This document shows positions 23,003 to 32,623 of a DNA stretch of 64,000 nt, piece by piece. This DNA comes from G963677085 sp963677085 (GTDB lineage: Bacteria; Planctomycetota; Planctomycetia; Pirellulales; Thermoguttaceae): positions 5,394,001 to 5,458,000 of the forward strand of contig CAXXFH010000004.1 of the NCBI GenBank assembly GCA_963677085.2, in the 5' to 3' direction. The notes under the pieces were generated by a model. It searched no databases. It saw only the letters and a program-made list of their open reading frames with translations, and was not told where the DNA came from. How positions within the stretch are numbered: the first letter of the stretch is position 1; the number at the start of each line of letters is the position of its first letter. The position numbers and the translations under genes are program-made.

Positions 23003-24748
23003 TTATTCTTCGGGGCATCCTTGGTCGTCATCCTGCCATCGATGCCACCGGACGTAGATAACAAAACCGGCCGTAATTGCCAGCAGGCTTGCGGAAAAGG
23101 TTGCTAATACACGCCATTGCTCTTGGTCGAGCACTGCCAGAATTGCCATTACGCTTCCCAGGATTCCCATGCTCCAGGCGACCATTCGTGCCGGCAAGGT
23201 CGACGATCGTGGTGCAACCACATGGCGTTGGCTGTCGATCTGTGCTGTCATCCGAATCCAGCCGCGGTCGACACCGCTTCCGAGCAGTTCTAGGGCGACT
23301 AGCACGAGCAACGGCACCACCACGGTAGCCAGCGTTTCCACGCTACGGACGTGGTGTTGTACCCAACCGGTTAACCACGCGAGGCTTTCGCTACCCTCGC
23401 ACCAGCCGCCTTGGGCAAGCCCAAACTTGATGAACCCACTGGCTGCGAAGCTTATTGCAACGGTTAGCCACACGGCGCGTGAACCGATGCGTCGAGAAAA
23501 GAGGCCCCAGATGGTTGGCAACATGAGCGGACCGATCAGCAACGCGGCGATTCCCAACGCCGTTTGTTCCGCACCACCAATCCAGGGAACGGCCAATGTG
23601 CCGGCAATCAGTACTCCGCCCAAGAGAATCGCAATCACACGCCCGACAAATACAAGATGTTCTTCGGTCGACTCGGGACGTAGCAAGCGGTGGTAGAAGT
23701 CGCGGGTAAGAACACCGGCGAAGACGTTCAACTGTGAATCGACCATGCTGGCGGTGGCCGAGAACATGGCGGCCACCATCAGCCCCACCATGCCCGAGGG
23801 CAACACGGCCTCGCACGCCAGGATATAGGCTTGCTCGGGATCGGCCTCGGGGTTGACGACGCGGTAAAGCATTGGCGGCGCCATCCAAATGAACGGACTA
23901 ACGAGGTAGAGAAGTCCGAACAGATAGGCCCCTTTCTTCGCATCCCGGGCGGTCGGCACACAGAGAAAACGCTGTACAAAGGCCCATTCGCCCCCGACGC
24001 TGGCAAACTGGATTGCCACCCAGCCGATGAGAAACCACCAGGTAAATTCGCCGGCAACCGGGGCGAAGAACCGTGGCGGTGCCGTTTCGATAACCCCGCG
24101 CATCCCTCCGGTTTGGCCAAACGCGAGCGGAACGACGATTAAGACGCACAACGTGAGAACCAGGAATTGCAGCACGTCGGTCATCAATACGGCCCAAAGT
24201 CCGCCGGCCACGGTGTAGGCCACCACAATCGTACCGCAAAGGACGATCGCCCAACTGACGCTGAGATGCCCAGTCGCGGCATCGCGAAACGGGGCGCCTT
24301 CGGGCAATGGACTTAGGGCACAAATCAACACGGCGATCGAGTAGAGGGCCACGGCGATGGCCACCATTTTGTAGATCACGTTGAACACCGTGTAGAAGCG
24401 GACGGCCGCCTCGCCGAATCGCAGTTCGAAGTATTCGGCGGCCGTGGTCACTCCCAACCGTCGCCAATGGCCGGCCAGGAAGTAGCCGGCCAGCAACACA
24501 CCGATGCCGTTGCCGAGGCAAATGCTGATTCCCACCAGTCCCAGTCGATAGGAAATGCCACCCCACACGACGAACGTGCCGGCCGAGAACATCGTCATGA
24601 AGCCCGACAACCCGGATACCCACCAGGGCGATTGCCCTCCGGCAACAAACATGTCGGATGAATCCTTGATCTTGGCGGTGAAAACTCCACCGACAACCAA
24701 CAGACCCAAGCCGTAGCCTAGGATGACGAGATAGTCGAGCAATGTCAC
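23003..24748 (-). CDS. Sodium:solute symporter (SSS family)
   Basis: A 581-residue polytopic membrane protein with about 13-14 helices. Family features: YLVILGYGLGLLVVGGVF at the start, the loop DMFVAGGQSPWWVSGLSGFMTMFSAGTFV, then GVTTAAEYFELRFG in the first third and SATASMVDSQLNVFAGVLTRDFYH in the second half, both regions conserved among SSS carriers. Start is GTG 24748; no strong ribosome site is seen. It follows the GH38-like gene (155-base gap) in the same direction, so a sugar or glycan fragment released by that enzyme is the likeliest cargo, with sodium as coupling ion. Substrate cannot be read from sequence. Confidence 0.88.
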   Translation of the reverse strand: MTLLDYLVILGYGLGLLVVGGVFTAKIKDSSDMFVAGGQSPWWVSGLSGFMTMFSAGTFVVWGGISYRLGLVGISICLGNGIGVLLAGYFLAGHWRRLGVTTAAEYFELRFGEAAVRFYTVFNVIYKMVAIAVALYSIAVLICALSPLPEGAPFRDAATGHLSVSWAIVLCGTIVVAYTVAGGLWAVLMTDVLQFLVLTLCVLIVVPLAFGQTGGMRGVIETAPPRFFAPVAGEFTWWFLIGWVAIQFASVGGEWAFVQRFLCVPTARDAKKGAYLFGLLYLVSPFIWMAPPMLYRVVNPEADPEQAYILACEAVLPSGMVGLMVAAMFSATASMVDSQLNVFAGVLTRDFYHRLLRPESTEEHLVFVGRVIAILLGGVLIAGTLAVPWIGGAEQTALGIAALLIGPLMLPTIWGLFSRRIGSRAVWLTVAISFAASGFIKFGLAQGGWCEGSESLAWLTGWVQHHVRSVETLATVVVPLLVLVALELLGSGVDRGWIRMTAQIDSQRHVVAPRSSTLPARMVAWSMGILGSVMAILAVLDQEQWRVLATFSASLLAITAGFVIYVRWHRWQDDDQGCPEE

Positions 24749-24903
24749 GAGGTTGAGAACAGGGGCTAGAGGAGAGGGAACAGGGATAAGCGACCAGGGA
24801 TAAGCGACCAGGGATTAGCGCCCACCCATCGAGGCGCGGCCGCTTCGGCGGCCATATCTTACGCCTTACCGAAGAAAAATGGTTTCGCATCGAAACGGCG
24901 ACG

Positions 24904-27900
24904 TCACTTCGCCTCCGTGGCCTTGCCCTCTTCACGTGGCGGACCCGGGTAGGGCGAAAGTGTTATACCGGAAATAGACGACATGGCCGAACGTCGCCCT
25001 CGTCGGTCCACGGCCACAACGCCATAGTAATAGGTTTGTCCCGGCTCGACCGACGAATCGACCCAAAGTTGCCGCGCAAGCTTCTCCGGCTTGTCGATGA
25101 TCTGGATGCGATGCGTTTCGTCGGGCGGAAAGTCGGCCTGTTCGGCTCGGAAAATCTCGTATGCTGCCATATCGCTTTCCCGGTTTGATTTCCAAGTGAC
25201 GATTACGCGTTGCCAATTGCGTTCCATCGCCACCAGATCGTCGACCGCCGATGGCGGTGATATGTCTTCGACTTGTGTGGTGGCCGATACCTCGTCGCTG
25301 GGCTCCCCGGCCAGATTGCCGGGCGCAACGGCCTGAACACGGTAGTAGTAGGTTGTGTCGAGATTGAGCCAGTCGTCGACCCATTCCGTGTGGGCGGTTT
25401 GAGCCACGAGACTATCGAGCACGGCCTTTTCGCCCGCAGCGGGCAGCCGGTACACGTAGTAACATGCGGCACCTTCGACCTCAGGCCACGCGAGTCGTAC
25501 GGCCTTGTCGCTCAGCGTTTGGCAGGTAACACCGCCAACCTTGCCAGGCACTCGGCCCGAGGACACCAGACGGATCGTCTGCACCTCGTTGGGGCCCAGT
25601 GTGACGGTGAAGCCGTGGCCGTCAGCGTCCAGCGCAATTGGCGCTTCGTCGTCTTCCACCAGATTGCATCGCACGGCCTGGGCCGCCGTCAAATGTGGCA
25701 GCCGTACGTGGACGTCGGTACGTTGTTGGCCGTCGGTTTCCAGCAGCCGGACAATGAACCCGCGTCCCGGCACGGCACTAGGTTTGAATACCAGCAAGCG
25801 GGCGTTGGGCCGATCCACTTCGATAAACGACTGTCGGGCGGTCAAGTCGCCCTGTTGATCGGCCGCCACGACAACGGCCGAAAGAGGCTGGAAGCGTTCG
25901 TCACCGTACGTGTTGGCCGTAGCGGCCCAATTGCCATCGTGGGTGGTCAACGAATAGTGCAGGTCCGCGTTGCATCGATCCGGATGGTGCCAGACCAGCC
26001 CGGCCATGCGGTTGCTCATCGCATAACTATAAAGCCAGGGCTTCGCCGGTTTGTAGTCGCAGGCAAAACGGTTATAGCGGATCTCACCAAAGTGGACCAC
26101 CGGTGCCTCGCGGCAGGTCCACGTGACGCCGAAGTCGTCGTTCGAGCAGTCGACGAAGCGGTGTACGCTCAGGTAGTCGTGCGTGCCGAAACGTAGTTGG
26201 TCGTCGTAGGGACGCACGGTGCCGATGCTGTAATCGCCACGAATGGTCGCCTCCGGTACGCAAAGTGGAAAGGCCACGAACATGTTATTCTTGTAACGAT
26301 TGCCGATCTTGCCCCATTTTGTTCCCATGAGCCGCTCGTCGTCCCACATCTTGTCGACCGAGTGAAGTTGATCGCAAATGTCGATCCGCGGCAGGTCGCG
26401 ATACAAGGTGATGCGCTGAATGATTGTCGCTCCCGACTCCGGCTCCTCCGTTTCCACTCGCATGACGGCCATCACCGGCCCGGCTTCTTCCACCGCGATG
26501 GTTGCCCTTTGCGGCACGCGGAAATACCCGGGCGTGTTTTTTTTGTGGCCTTCGTCGACGTGCTGATAAATCACCTGATTGAAACGATTCGGCGCCGAGG
26601 CGTCGACCAACTCGCGCTGGAACCGCTTGTCGAAGATGCTCTTAATCGTTCCGTCGGCCGGGTCGAACTGAACGCGGTAGAAGCGATTTTCCATTTCGCC
26701 CGGCTCGATCTTCAGGGCGGCTTCGTCCGTCGTGTGTGCCGATGACGTTTCAGCCAGATCTTCGGCGCGCTCCTTGGTTGGCACGAGCGTGTACGTTGCG
26801 TAGCCGAATGCCGGGACATCCTGGGCAACGAAAATCGCCCGATCTTCGGTTTGTTGAACCGGCGCGGTTTTGCCGGTGGTCCGATCCTTTGCCAAAAGAC
26901 GTCCGGAACTCTGCGGTATGTCGACTGCGACCAGATCGCTTCGCAGTTGCGCCGTGGGATTGAACACCACGACCGAGCCTGCCTGGGCAGTGATCTTCGA
27001 CGCGATAGCCTTCGCCGCCCGGGCGTACTGTTGCTCGGCGTTTTGGGCAATGTATTGCGCATTGCGGGTTTTGAACAGCCGAAAATTAGCTTCCATGAAA
27101 TCCTGCGGCGCAGGCCCGGTGGGCCAACAGTGTTCGGTATATTCACACAGTCGCCAGAAATGCTTCTCGAACAAGTTGTCGGCCGTGTCAAACGTTGGGT
27201 CCAGCAATCGGGCGGTTGTGACGAGGCTTTGTGCCGCGGCAAGTCGAATCGCACCGACGCGTTTCTTGCCGAAGTTGTCGCTGTTGATCGCCGCGTAATC
27301 GGCCGAGTAATTGTTCATGTCGCCGGAAAGCGTGGGAATTTGGTTGTCATAGCGACGTTCGATGTCGACCATGAACGTGACCGGATCGCCATATTGCAGG
27401 TGCGGGTAGCGCCACTGAGAATTCCATTGAGCCACGTGCTCGACTTCTTCGCGATCGGGTGCCAAGTGATCGCGGTAAAGAAACATCAGGTACATGTCGT
27501 ACGGATAATCACCGCGGCCGTCGCCCGACTGCAATCGTGTGAGCCAGGGCAGCAATCGTTTCTCGAAGGCCGTGCAACTCTCTTTCAGCGGTGGTTGCCA
27601 GCGGTAGCCGTAGCCCAGCGAATAGGCAAACAGTACCTTGTGTTTCGCGTCGGGGCCGGTCCACCAGAAGATGGGTGGCGTTCGATGTTGCTGAAATTGG
27701 TGATCGTTTCCGCCGGTCCGCCATCCCTGCCGGCAATCGATCACATAACGTCCGCCCGCCTGGGCCCAAAGCTGCGCTACGGGCCAAGCCACGCTGGGGT
27801 TGTCGACGATCAAATACAACGGCAACTCCAACCCCAGTTGATCCTTGGTATGTCGCCGCGCGAAGTACATCGATCGGGCAAGCTCCTCGGTGTCCTGCCA

Positions 27901-28563
27901 GTGGGAATGCACCCCACAAACCGCACCCGTTACGGCCGCTTCGCCTTGCTTGATCTGCTCGACCAACTCACGATACCACGACCAGGGCCGCACGCCCAAC
28001 ATCTCATGGAGCCAGAAGAGATGCTCCACGGTCCAAAGGTACTTGCCGCCATCGGGATCGGTGGGCAATTCGGCACGAATCTTCCGAGCCTCTTCGATAT
28101 AGCGAGCCAGATGTTCCTGCTTGTGGAACCACGTGCCCTCGTAGCCGATGTCGGTATGGGCCGAACGAACGAGGTAACAGGTCCAATGTCGTTGGGGTTG
28201 CCACGACGTTTCATACTTGGCAACCACACGACCTTGCCGGTCGACCAACTCGATCCGCAAGGAACGAGGACTGTCGATGTCGGGCACCAGAATGTCGTGG
28301 ACCGATTCGCCCAACGGTACGGACTCCAAGCTTCGTTCGCGGCTTGCGCAACCCTCCATGACGATTCTTGCCAGCCAGGAACCAGGTTCGTCCGTTTGGT
28401 TAGAGACCGTCAGCCGTGCGAGTTGCAGGAGCGATTCGCCACGGGGAAACAAAATGGTTGGTTGGAGCTTGACGACCGCTACAGGGCTTTTACTCTGGTC
28501 GGCCGCCAACGTTGTCGTGGGTGTCCGGGCAGCGAGCGTTGTGAGCAGAAGAAGCAATCGCAT
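24904..28563 (-). CDS. GH38-like glycosidase with two FN3 domains, secreted
   Basis: A 1219-residue exported protein. Signal peptide about residues 1-21. A beta domain precedes a GH38-type barrel: zinc motif HTDIG (His136, Asp138; family HxD) and a candidate nucleophile Asp254 in LYLIVDNPSVAW, where classical alpha-mannosidases have a DPFGH-type motif. The large C-terminal beta region continues to about residue 1000, then two fibronectin type III domains (about 1006-1099 and 1100-1205). FN3 modules are not usual in GH38 proteins. Start at ATG 28563 with AAGGA ten bases upstream. Predicted substrate is alpha-mannosides but the motif change leaves this open. Co-directional with the symporter; an IS630-type element sits about 106 bases upstream. 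Confidence 0.72.
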   Translation of the reverse strand: MRLLLLLTTLAARTPTTTLAADQSKSPVAVVKLQPTILFPRGESLLQLARLTVSNQTDEPGSWLARIVMEGCASRERSLESVPLGESVHDILVPDIDSPRSLRIELVDRQGRVVAKYETSWQPQRHWTCYLVRSAHTDIGYEGTWFHKQEHLARYIEEARKIRAELPTDPDGGKYLWTVEHLFWLHEMLGVRPWSWYRELVEQIKQGEAAVTGAVCGVHSHWQDTEELARSMYFARRHTKDQLGLELPLYLIVDNPSVAWPVAQLWAQAGGRYVIDCRQGWRTGGNDHQFQQHRTPPIFWWTGPDAKHKVLFAYSLGYGYRWQPPLKESCTAFEKRLLPWLTRLQSGDGRGDYPYDMYLMFLYRDHLAPDREEVEHVAQWNSQWRYPHLQYGDPVTFMVDIERRYDNQIPTLSGDMNNYSADYAAINSDNFGKKRVGAIRLAAAQSLVTTARLLDPTFDTADNLFEKHFWRLCEYTEHCWPTGPAPQDFMEANFRLFKTRNAQYIAQNAEQQYARAAKAIASKITAQAGSVVVFNPTAQLRSDLVAVDIPQSSGRLLAKDRTTGKTAPVQQTEDRAIFVAQDVPAFGYATYTLVPTKERAEDLAETSSAHTTDEAALKIEPGEMENRFYRVQFDPADGTIKSIFDKRFQRELVDASAPNRFNQVIYQHVDEGHKKNTPGYFRVPQRATIAVEEAGPVMAVMRVETEEPESGATIIQRITLYRDLPRIDICDQLHSVDKMWDDERLMGTKWGKIGNRYKNNMFVAFPLCVPEATIRGDYSIGTVRPYDDQLRFGTHDYLSVHRFVDCSNDDFGVTWTCREAPVVHFGEIRYNRFACDYKPAKPWLYSYAMSNRMAGLVWHHPDRCNADLHYSLTTHDGNWAATANTYGDERFQPLSAVVVAADQQGDLTARQSFIEVDRPNARLLVFKPSAVPGRGFIVRLLETDGQQRTDVHVRLPHLTAAQAVRCNLVEDDEAPIALDADGHGFTVTLGPNEVQTIRLVSSGRVPGKVGGVTCQTLSDKAVRLAWPEVEGAACYYVYRLPAAGEKAVLDSLVAQTAHTEWVDDWLNLDTTYYYRVQAVAPGNLAGEPSDEVSATTQVEDISPPSAVDDLVAMERNWQRVIVTWKSNRESDMAAYEIFRAEQADFPPDETHRIQIIDKPEKLARQLWVDSSVEPGQTYYYGVVAVDRRGRRSAMSSISGITLSPYPGPPREEGKATEAK

Positions 28564-28669
28564 GACTGTATATCCTTCCGAAACGATCGAGTTTTATTTA
28601 CTCAAACTGAAATGGTTCCAACATTGGAGCCGCAGATGGACGCAAATGAACGCAGATAGCATCGCACTA

Positions 28670-29829
28670 GTACGTCATCCAGCAAGTTTCTTCCGGTATA
28701 GTTCCGGGAACACTCGGCGGGCGTCGTTGTTATTGAAGGTCCAGTCGATTATGGCTTTGCGGCGATTTCGGTCGCGGGCCCAAGTCGCCGCATGACGTTG
28801 AACTTCTTCGATTGTAGGAATCCGTCGCCCGAGGCATTGCTTGGTCAACACGGAGATTTCAATTTCTGCCATGTTCAGCCAACTGGCGTGCTTGGGTGTG
28901 TAGTGCCATACGATGCGTCGCAGAGATTGCTTCGCTTTCGTGGCGTCAAACGTTTCGATGAGGGACTTTTCGTTGTGCGTGTTGAGGTTGTCGAGAACCA
29001 AATGAATCCGACGAGCCTTGGGATAACGCTGAAGCAGATCACGCACGAATCGTGCGAAATCGGCCCGTTTGCGATGACGCCGAGCCTGGACGAAGCGTTT
29101 GCCACCTTTCGGCTCAACGGCGACAAAGATACTGCACGTGCCGCAACGACGATACTCGTAGTCCTGCTTAGCCGCCTTGCCTGGTACGGCAGGCTTGAAG
29201 GGACACGTATCGTCCAGGAGTTGATACGGCTGCTCGTCCATGCAAATCAACGGTTCTCTCGGGTTGAACGCCTTTTCATACTGGTCGAGGACGTCCTCCA
29301 TTCTGTCGCGAAACTCTTCGGTGAGTCTCGGAATGCACCATGTTTTTTTCGCCATGGCTTCATGTCGTGCTCTTTCAGCCACAACGCAACCTCGCTCTTG
29401 CTGATCGAATCGACGAAGCCTCGTTTCACGGCGTGCACGCAGAGTAGTTCCAGCGTCCAGCGGACGCGGCCCTCCGGCGGATCGCTGCAAGCCAACGCCA
29501 CGACTTGCTGCTTCTGCCGTGGCGTAAACGTGGGCGGAGCACCGGATCGAGGGGCGTCGTACAACGCTTCCTCTAAACTCCCGGTACAGAACCGTTTACG
29601 CATACTGCGAACAGTTCGATCCGTGCAACCAACGTGTTCGGCAATCTCCTCATCCGTGAATCCTTCATCTGATTTCAGCAGAATCAAGGCACGCCGAACC
29701 ACACGCACGGATCGCGTGCCGGTATGCACCAACTCCTGCAAATGCTGTCGGGCCTCGTCCTTGAGGCGTACAATGTGTTCCTTCATGCCGGTGCTTATAC
29801 CACCGGAAACAATTTCATGGAAGGCGTAC
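28670..29829 (-). mobile_element. IS630-type insertion sequence
   Basis: A 1160-base element flanked by TA on both sides (28668-28669 and 29830-29831), the target duplicated by IS630/Tc1 elements. Ends are imperfect inverted repeats: GTACGTCATCCAGCAAGTTT on the left and, as reverse complement, GTACGCCTTCCATGAAATTG on the right, with TTCCGGT further in. It carries one transposase gene in two overlapping frames. It sits between the GH38-like gene and the FAD oxidoreductase gene, all in the same direction, and may have split a transcript. Confidence 0.82.
28675..29786 (-). CDS. IS630-type transposase, two frames joined by a probable -1 frameshift
   Basis: The first frame (29786 to 29247) carries two helix-turn-helix segments (GFTDEEIAEHVGCTDRTVRSM; the second around PEGRVRWTLELLC). 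The second frame (28675 to about 29490) carries the DDE catalytic core: ICMDEQPYQLL, HLVLDNLNTH and the Glu in MAEIEISVL. The two frames overlap, and both read through a run of seven A at 29349-29343 (complement), where a -1 slip would join ...HDMKPWRKK to ...TWCIPRLTEEFRD. Joined length is about 370 residues, usual for the family. A slippery A7 run suggests programmed frameshifting, not decay; a real disabling mutation cannot be excluded. Confidence 0.8.
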
Positions 29830-29925
29830 TAGCATCTAACGGACTATCTGGCGTGAGGGGCTTATGGGAAGCGTTGTCTTCACGGCGTGATCTGCCAGAT
29901 AATCCACGTTTCCAAGTCGTTTTCG

Positions 29926-30053
29926 TCATCTGCGTGTATCTGTACTACTAACCTCAAAGATCGTTAAGTTTTTGACAAAGACTAGCGACCAGCGGGAGCG
30001 GCTTCTTGCCTGGGTGCGGCAGCACCGTTTGGTTGGCGGCCCTGCCGCCCTGG
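29926..30053 (+). repeat. Two-hairpin dispersed repeat, copy 4 (fullest)
   Basis: Opens with CGTGTATCTGTACTACTAAC, continues with GATCGTTAAGTTTTTGACAA and AGACTAGCGACCAGCGGGAG, then GGTGCGGCAGCACC and GGCGGCCCTGCCGCC. Lies between the IS630 element and the 3' end of the FAD oxidoreductase gene. Confidence 0.75.
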
Positions 30054-30088
30054 GTTCATCTGCGGCTTCCTTCTGTTTTCAGTTTGAG

Positions 30089-32497
30089 TTATTTATTGTA
30101 CACGCGAATTTCATACACCCGAGCACCATAACGCTCGTACTCCCACACGTTGCCAACTACTAACCGGATCTGCTCGGCGGTAATCTGCTCGAATCGATGG
30201 ACGCGGAGGCGATGGTAATTGTCGGCGACCGACGCGATGGTTTGCCATCGGTTGCCGGTTTGGGCTTCCAGTCGATAGTCCTTCACACACATGCCGGCTG
30301 CCCGGGGACCGTAGTTGTGCGGCATGTCGTGGTAGTCGTCGTAGAGCGTGTCGAAGACTAACTGCACGGTGTTCAGCGCGACTGGAAGGTCGAACCGTAA
30401 CGTCAGGTCTTGGGGCAACGGTTCACCAAGTCGCGAAATCCACATGTTGGTTGGTGCCGTGGAAAAACGCCGCGAGAAGCCGTTGATCACACTGGTTGCC
30501 TCGCCCAGCAGTGGTGCGGGGTCGAGTTTGAGCATCAGTTGCGGGCCAGGCGGGAGACATTTTGGCGGCGCATGCGGATCGGGATAGTCGACGGTTGTCT
30601 TCTCGTCTGCTTCACGCGACATAACGTGCCAATGGCAGTCGGCCGATTGACGTTCGACGCTCTGAGCGATTTCACACGGCCGTGCGGCAACGGCCCACGA
30701 CACGCCGTTACACGGTGCCAACGAAAACAACAACCGATCTTCCTCGTTCGTGACATCCTTCGAGTGCAGCGAAAAACCGTTTGGCACATCGAAAGCCAAC
30801 CAGCCTTCGGATTGGGCTGCCACCTCGTCGGACATTGAAAGAACTTGCTCGAATCGTTCGGTGCGCAGGTCGCGCCACCGCCACCGGGTGAATTCCTCGT
30901 GAGTCTTCCAGGAACGCTCAAAACGTGTTTTTGAAACGGTCAACACGATCGGCTGTGGCACGTCGGTTTTGTTGCGTAGATACAGTTCGATGCGGTGGGG
31001 ATGCGTTGGCCAATCGTAGACGATCAATCCCCGGTAACGGTCCAACGGCATCCATTGCTCTGGGGTTTGGTCGTTGAACGTTTGCTGGCTGCTGGCTTCC
31101 ACTCGGGCGTTGCGTGCCAGGTCCGTGTCGTCCCGGTTGGGTACGCCGAGGATCGTGGCGTCGGCTTTCAGCAACCGTTGCTGGAGTGTGGCGACGTGGT
31201 GTCCAGCAAGTTGCCGCGGTGTACACTGCCGTTCGACACAGAGTGCCGCGGCCATGCCGACCGCCTGGCCGATCACGGCGCCGGTGCGCATCACCCGCGT
31301 GCTGCCATGGGCCATGTGTGTAGCACTAATCAAACGACCGGCCAGCAACAGGTTTTCCACGTCGCACGAATACAGACAACCCAAGGGAATCGAGTACAAC
31401 GGCGGCAGACTGTAGGAAACGATGTCGGCCGTGTTGCCGACCGGTTCGTGGATGTCGATATCGAAACCACCATAGGCCACGGCGTTGGGAAAACGACGGG
31501 GGGCCTCGATATCGGTCTGTGTAAGCGTGTAATCACCCTGCAGACGACGGCTTTCGCGTTTGCCCGCCTTGGGACTGATCCACAGCAAATCCCACGTAGC
31601 TGCTTCTTTGGCATGAGGGCCGTTCTTGATGTGGTCCCACTCGGCCCAAAGCTGTCCGAGCAAGTCTTCATAGATCGCTCGGTCGTCGCGGATTGTATCG
31701 CGATTGCCGCCCGTCTCGGTTACGTAGAGAAAGAGCAGGTCGCGGTCGGCCCGGAAGGTTCGTTCATGCCAGCCGTCGCCGGGTGCGTGAAACCAGAGTC
31801 GCGGTTCGTAGGGGGGTAGGTTCGGAGGAGGTACGAAGTGTACTGGTCGATGGGTGTTTTGCGCGATGGCCATCAGACTGGTACCCTGTACGAGTTGGTC
31901 GGCCACCTCGGGCGCGCTCCGTTCGCCGTATTCGCTCTGAGCCTCGCGGCCAAAACGATAACCGGCGCCGGCTTGCGCACCGATTTCTCCATCGCCCGAG
32001 GCTTCGACGACTACGTGTCGCACATCAATCCGTTTGGTCCGAAAGGCGGCCAAGTCTTCGGCGATCACTGCCGCGATGCGTTGGCCGTCGACAATCGGGC
32101 GTCGAGCATAATGTTGCTTAAGCACGCGTACGCCCGCTTGCTGCAGGGCCGTTTGCACGATCGCCTCGAAGCGGCGCGAGATGTTGCAGTTGAGCGTGCC
32201 GGGCGAAACCTGGGTTTGGGCACAGCACCAAGCCTGTTCTTCGGAAAGCTCGGCGATGATGCCCGTTTCGGTTGAAAAATGGTGGTAGCGATCGGCGCCC
32301 GCGATATGCACACCCACATTCGGTCCGGCGTTGCCCCCGAGCACGAAGTCTTTTTCCAGTAGGATTACCTCGCAGCCGGTCCTGGCTGCCTGGATGGCCG
32401 CACAATAGCCCGACACACCGGCACCGATCACCAGGACGTCGGTCTGGAGGATTTCGTCGAACTCGCTCGAACTGGGGCTAGCATCGTTCTGCATCAC
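30089..32497 (-). CDS. FAD-dependent oxidoreductase with discoidin-like C-terminus
   Basis: An 802-residue protein without a signal peptide. Residues about 18-50 form the FAD-binding Rossmann motif (TDVLVIGAGVSGYCAAIQAA, then VILLEKD), followed by GGNAGPNVGVHIAG and a second FAD region (NLLLAGRLISATHMAHGSTRVMRTGAVIGQAVG), as in the FAD_oxidored (PF12831) group. Residues about 660-802 look like an F5/8-type (discoidin) beta-sandwich (LTLRFDLPVALNTVQLVFDT; ARVYEIRVYN). Substrates of this group are mostly unknown; sugar oxidation is plausible from the neighbours. The first two codons are both ATG (32497, 32494). A lectin-like domain on a protein without a visible export signal is odd. Confidence 0.8.
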   Translation of the reverse strand: MMQNDASPSSSEFDEILQTDVLVIGAGVSGYCAAIQAARTGCEVILLEKDFVLGGNAGPNVGVHIAGADRYHHFSTETGIIAELSEEQAWCCAQTQVSPGTLNCNISRRFEAIVQTALQQAGVRVLKQHYARRPIVDGQRIAAVIAEDLAAFRTKRIDVRHVVVEASGDGEIGAQAGAGYRFGREAQSEYGERSAPEVADQLVQGTSLMAIAQNTHRPVHFVPPPNLPPYEPRLWFHAPGDGWHERTFRADRDLLFLYVTETGGNRDTIRDDRAIYEDLLGQLWAEWDHIKNGPHAKEAATWDLLWISPKAGKRESRRLQGDYTLTQTDIEAPRRFPNAVAYGGFDIDIHEPVGNTADIVSYSLPPLYSIPLGCLYSCDVENLLLAGRLISATHMAHGSTRVMRTGAVIGQAVGMAAALCVERQCTPRQLAGHHVATLQQRLLKADATILGVPNRDDTDLARNARVEASSQQTFNDQTPEQWMPLDRYRGLIVYDWPTHPHRIELYLRNKTDVPQPIVLTVSKTRFERSWKTHEEFTRWRWRDLRTERFEQVLSMSDEVAAQSEGWLAFDVPNGFSLHSKDVTNEEDRLLFSLAPCNGVSWAVAARPCEIAQSVERQSADCHWHVMSREADEKTTVDYPDPHAPPKCLPPGPQLMLKLDPAPLLGEATSVINGFSRRFSTAPTNMWISRLGEPLPQDLTLRFDLPVALNTVQLVFDTLYDDYHDMPHNYGPRAAGMCVKDYRLEAQTGNRWQTIASVADNYHRLRVHRFEQITAEQIRLVVGNVWEYERYGARVYEIRVYNK

Positions 32498-32623
32498 TTG
32501 CCTGTGGCTACTGCCTCGTTACCGTTGCCCAAATGGGCGCCGGGACCTCTTGTCCGCCGTTGAAACAGAACGACCGACAAGCTGTCACGGTACCCAATCA
32601 CAAAAAAACAACGCAGTGAGATG

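Noticed and set aside
26851..28659. A 602-codon plus-strand frame opposite the GH38-like gene
   Set aside because: No family features or ribosome site, and the minus-strand gene has clear domains.
28632..28660. Sequence like GCAGATGGACGCAAATGAAC before the IS630 element
   Set aside because: Resembles a common extragenic motif, but only one good copy is seen here, so it is not listed as a repeat.
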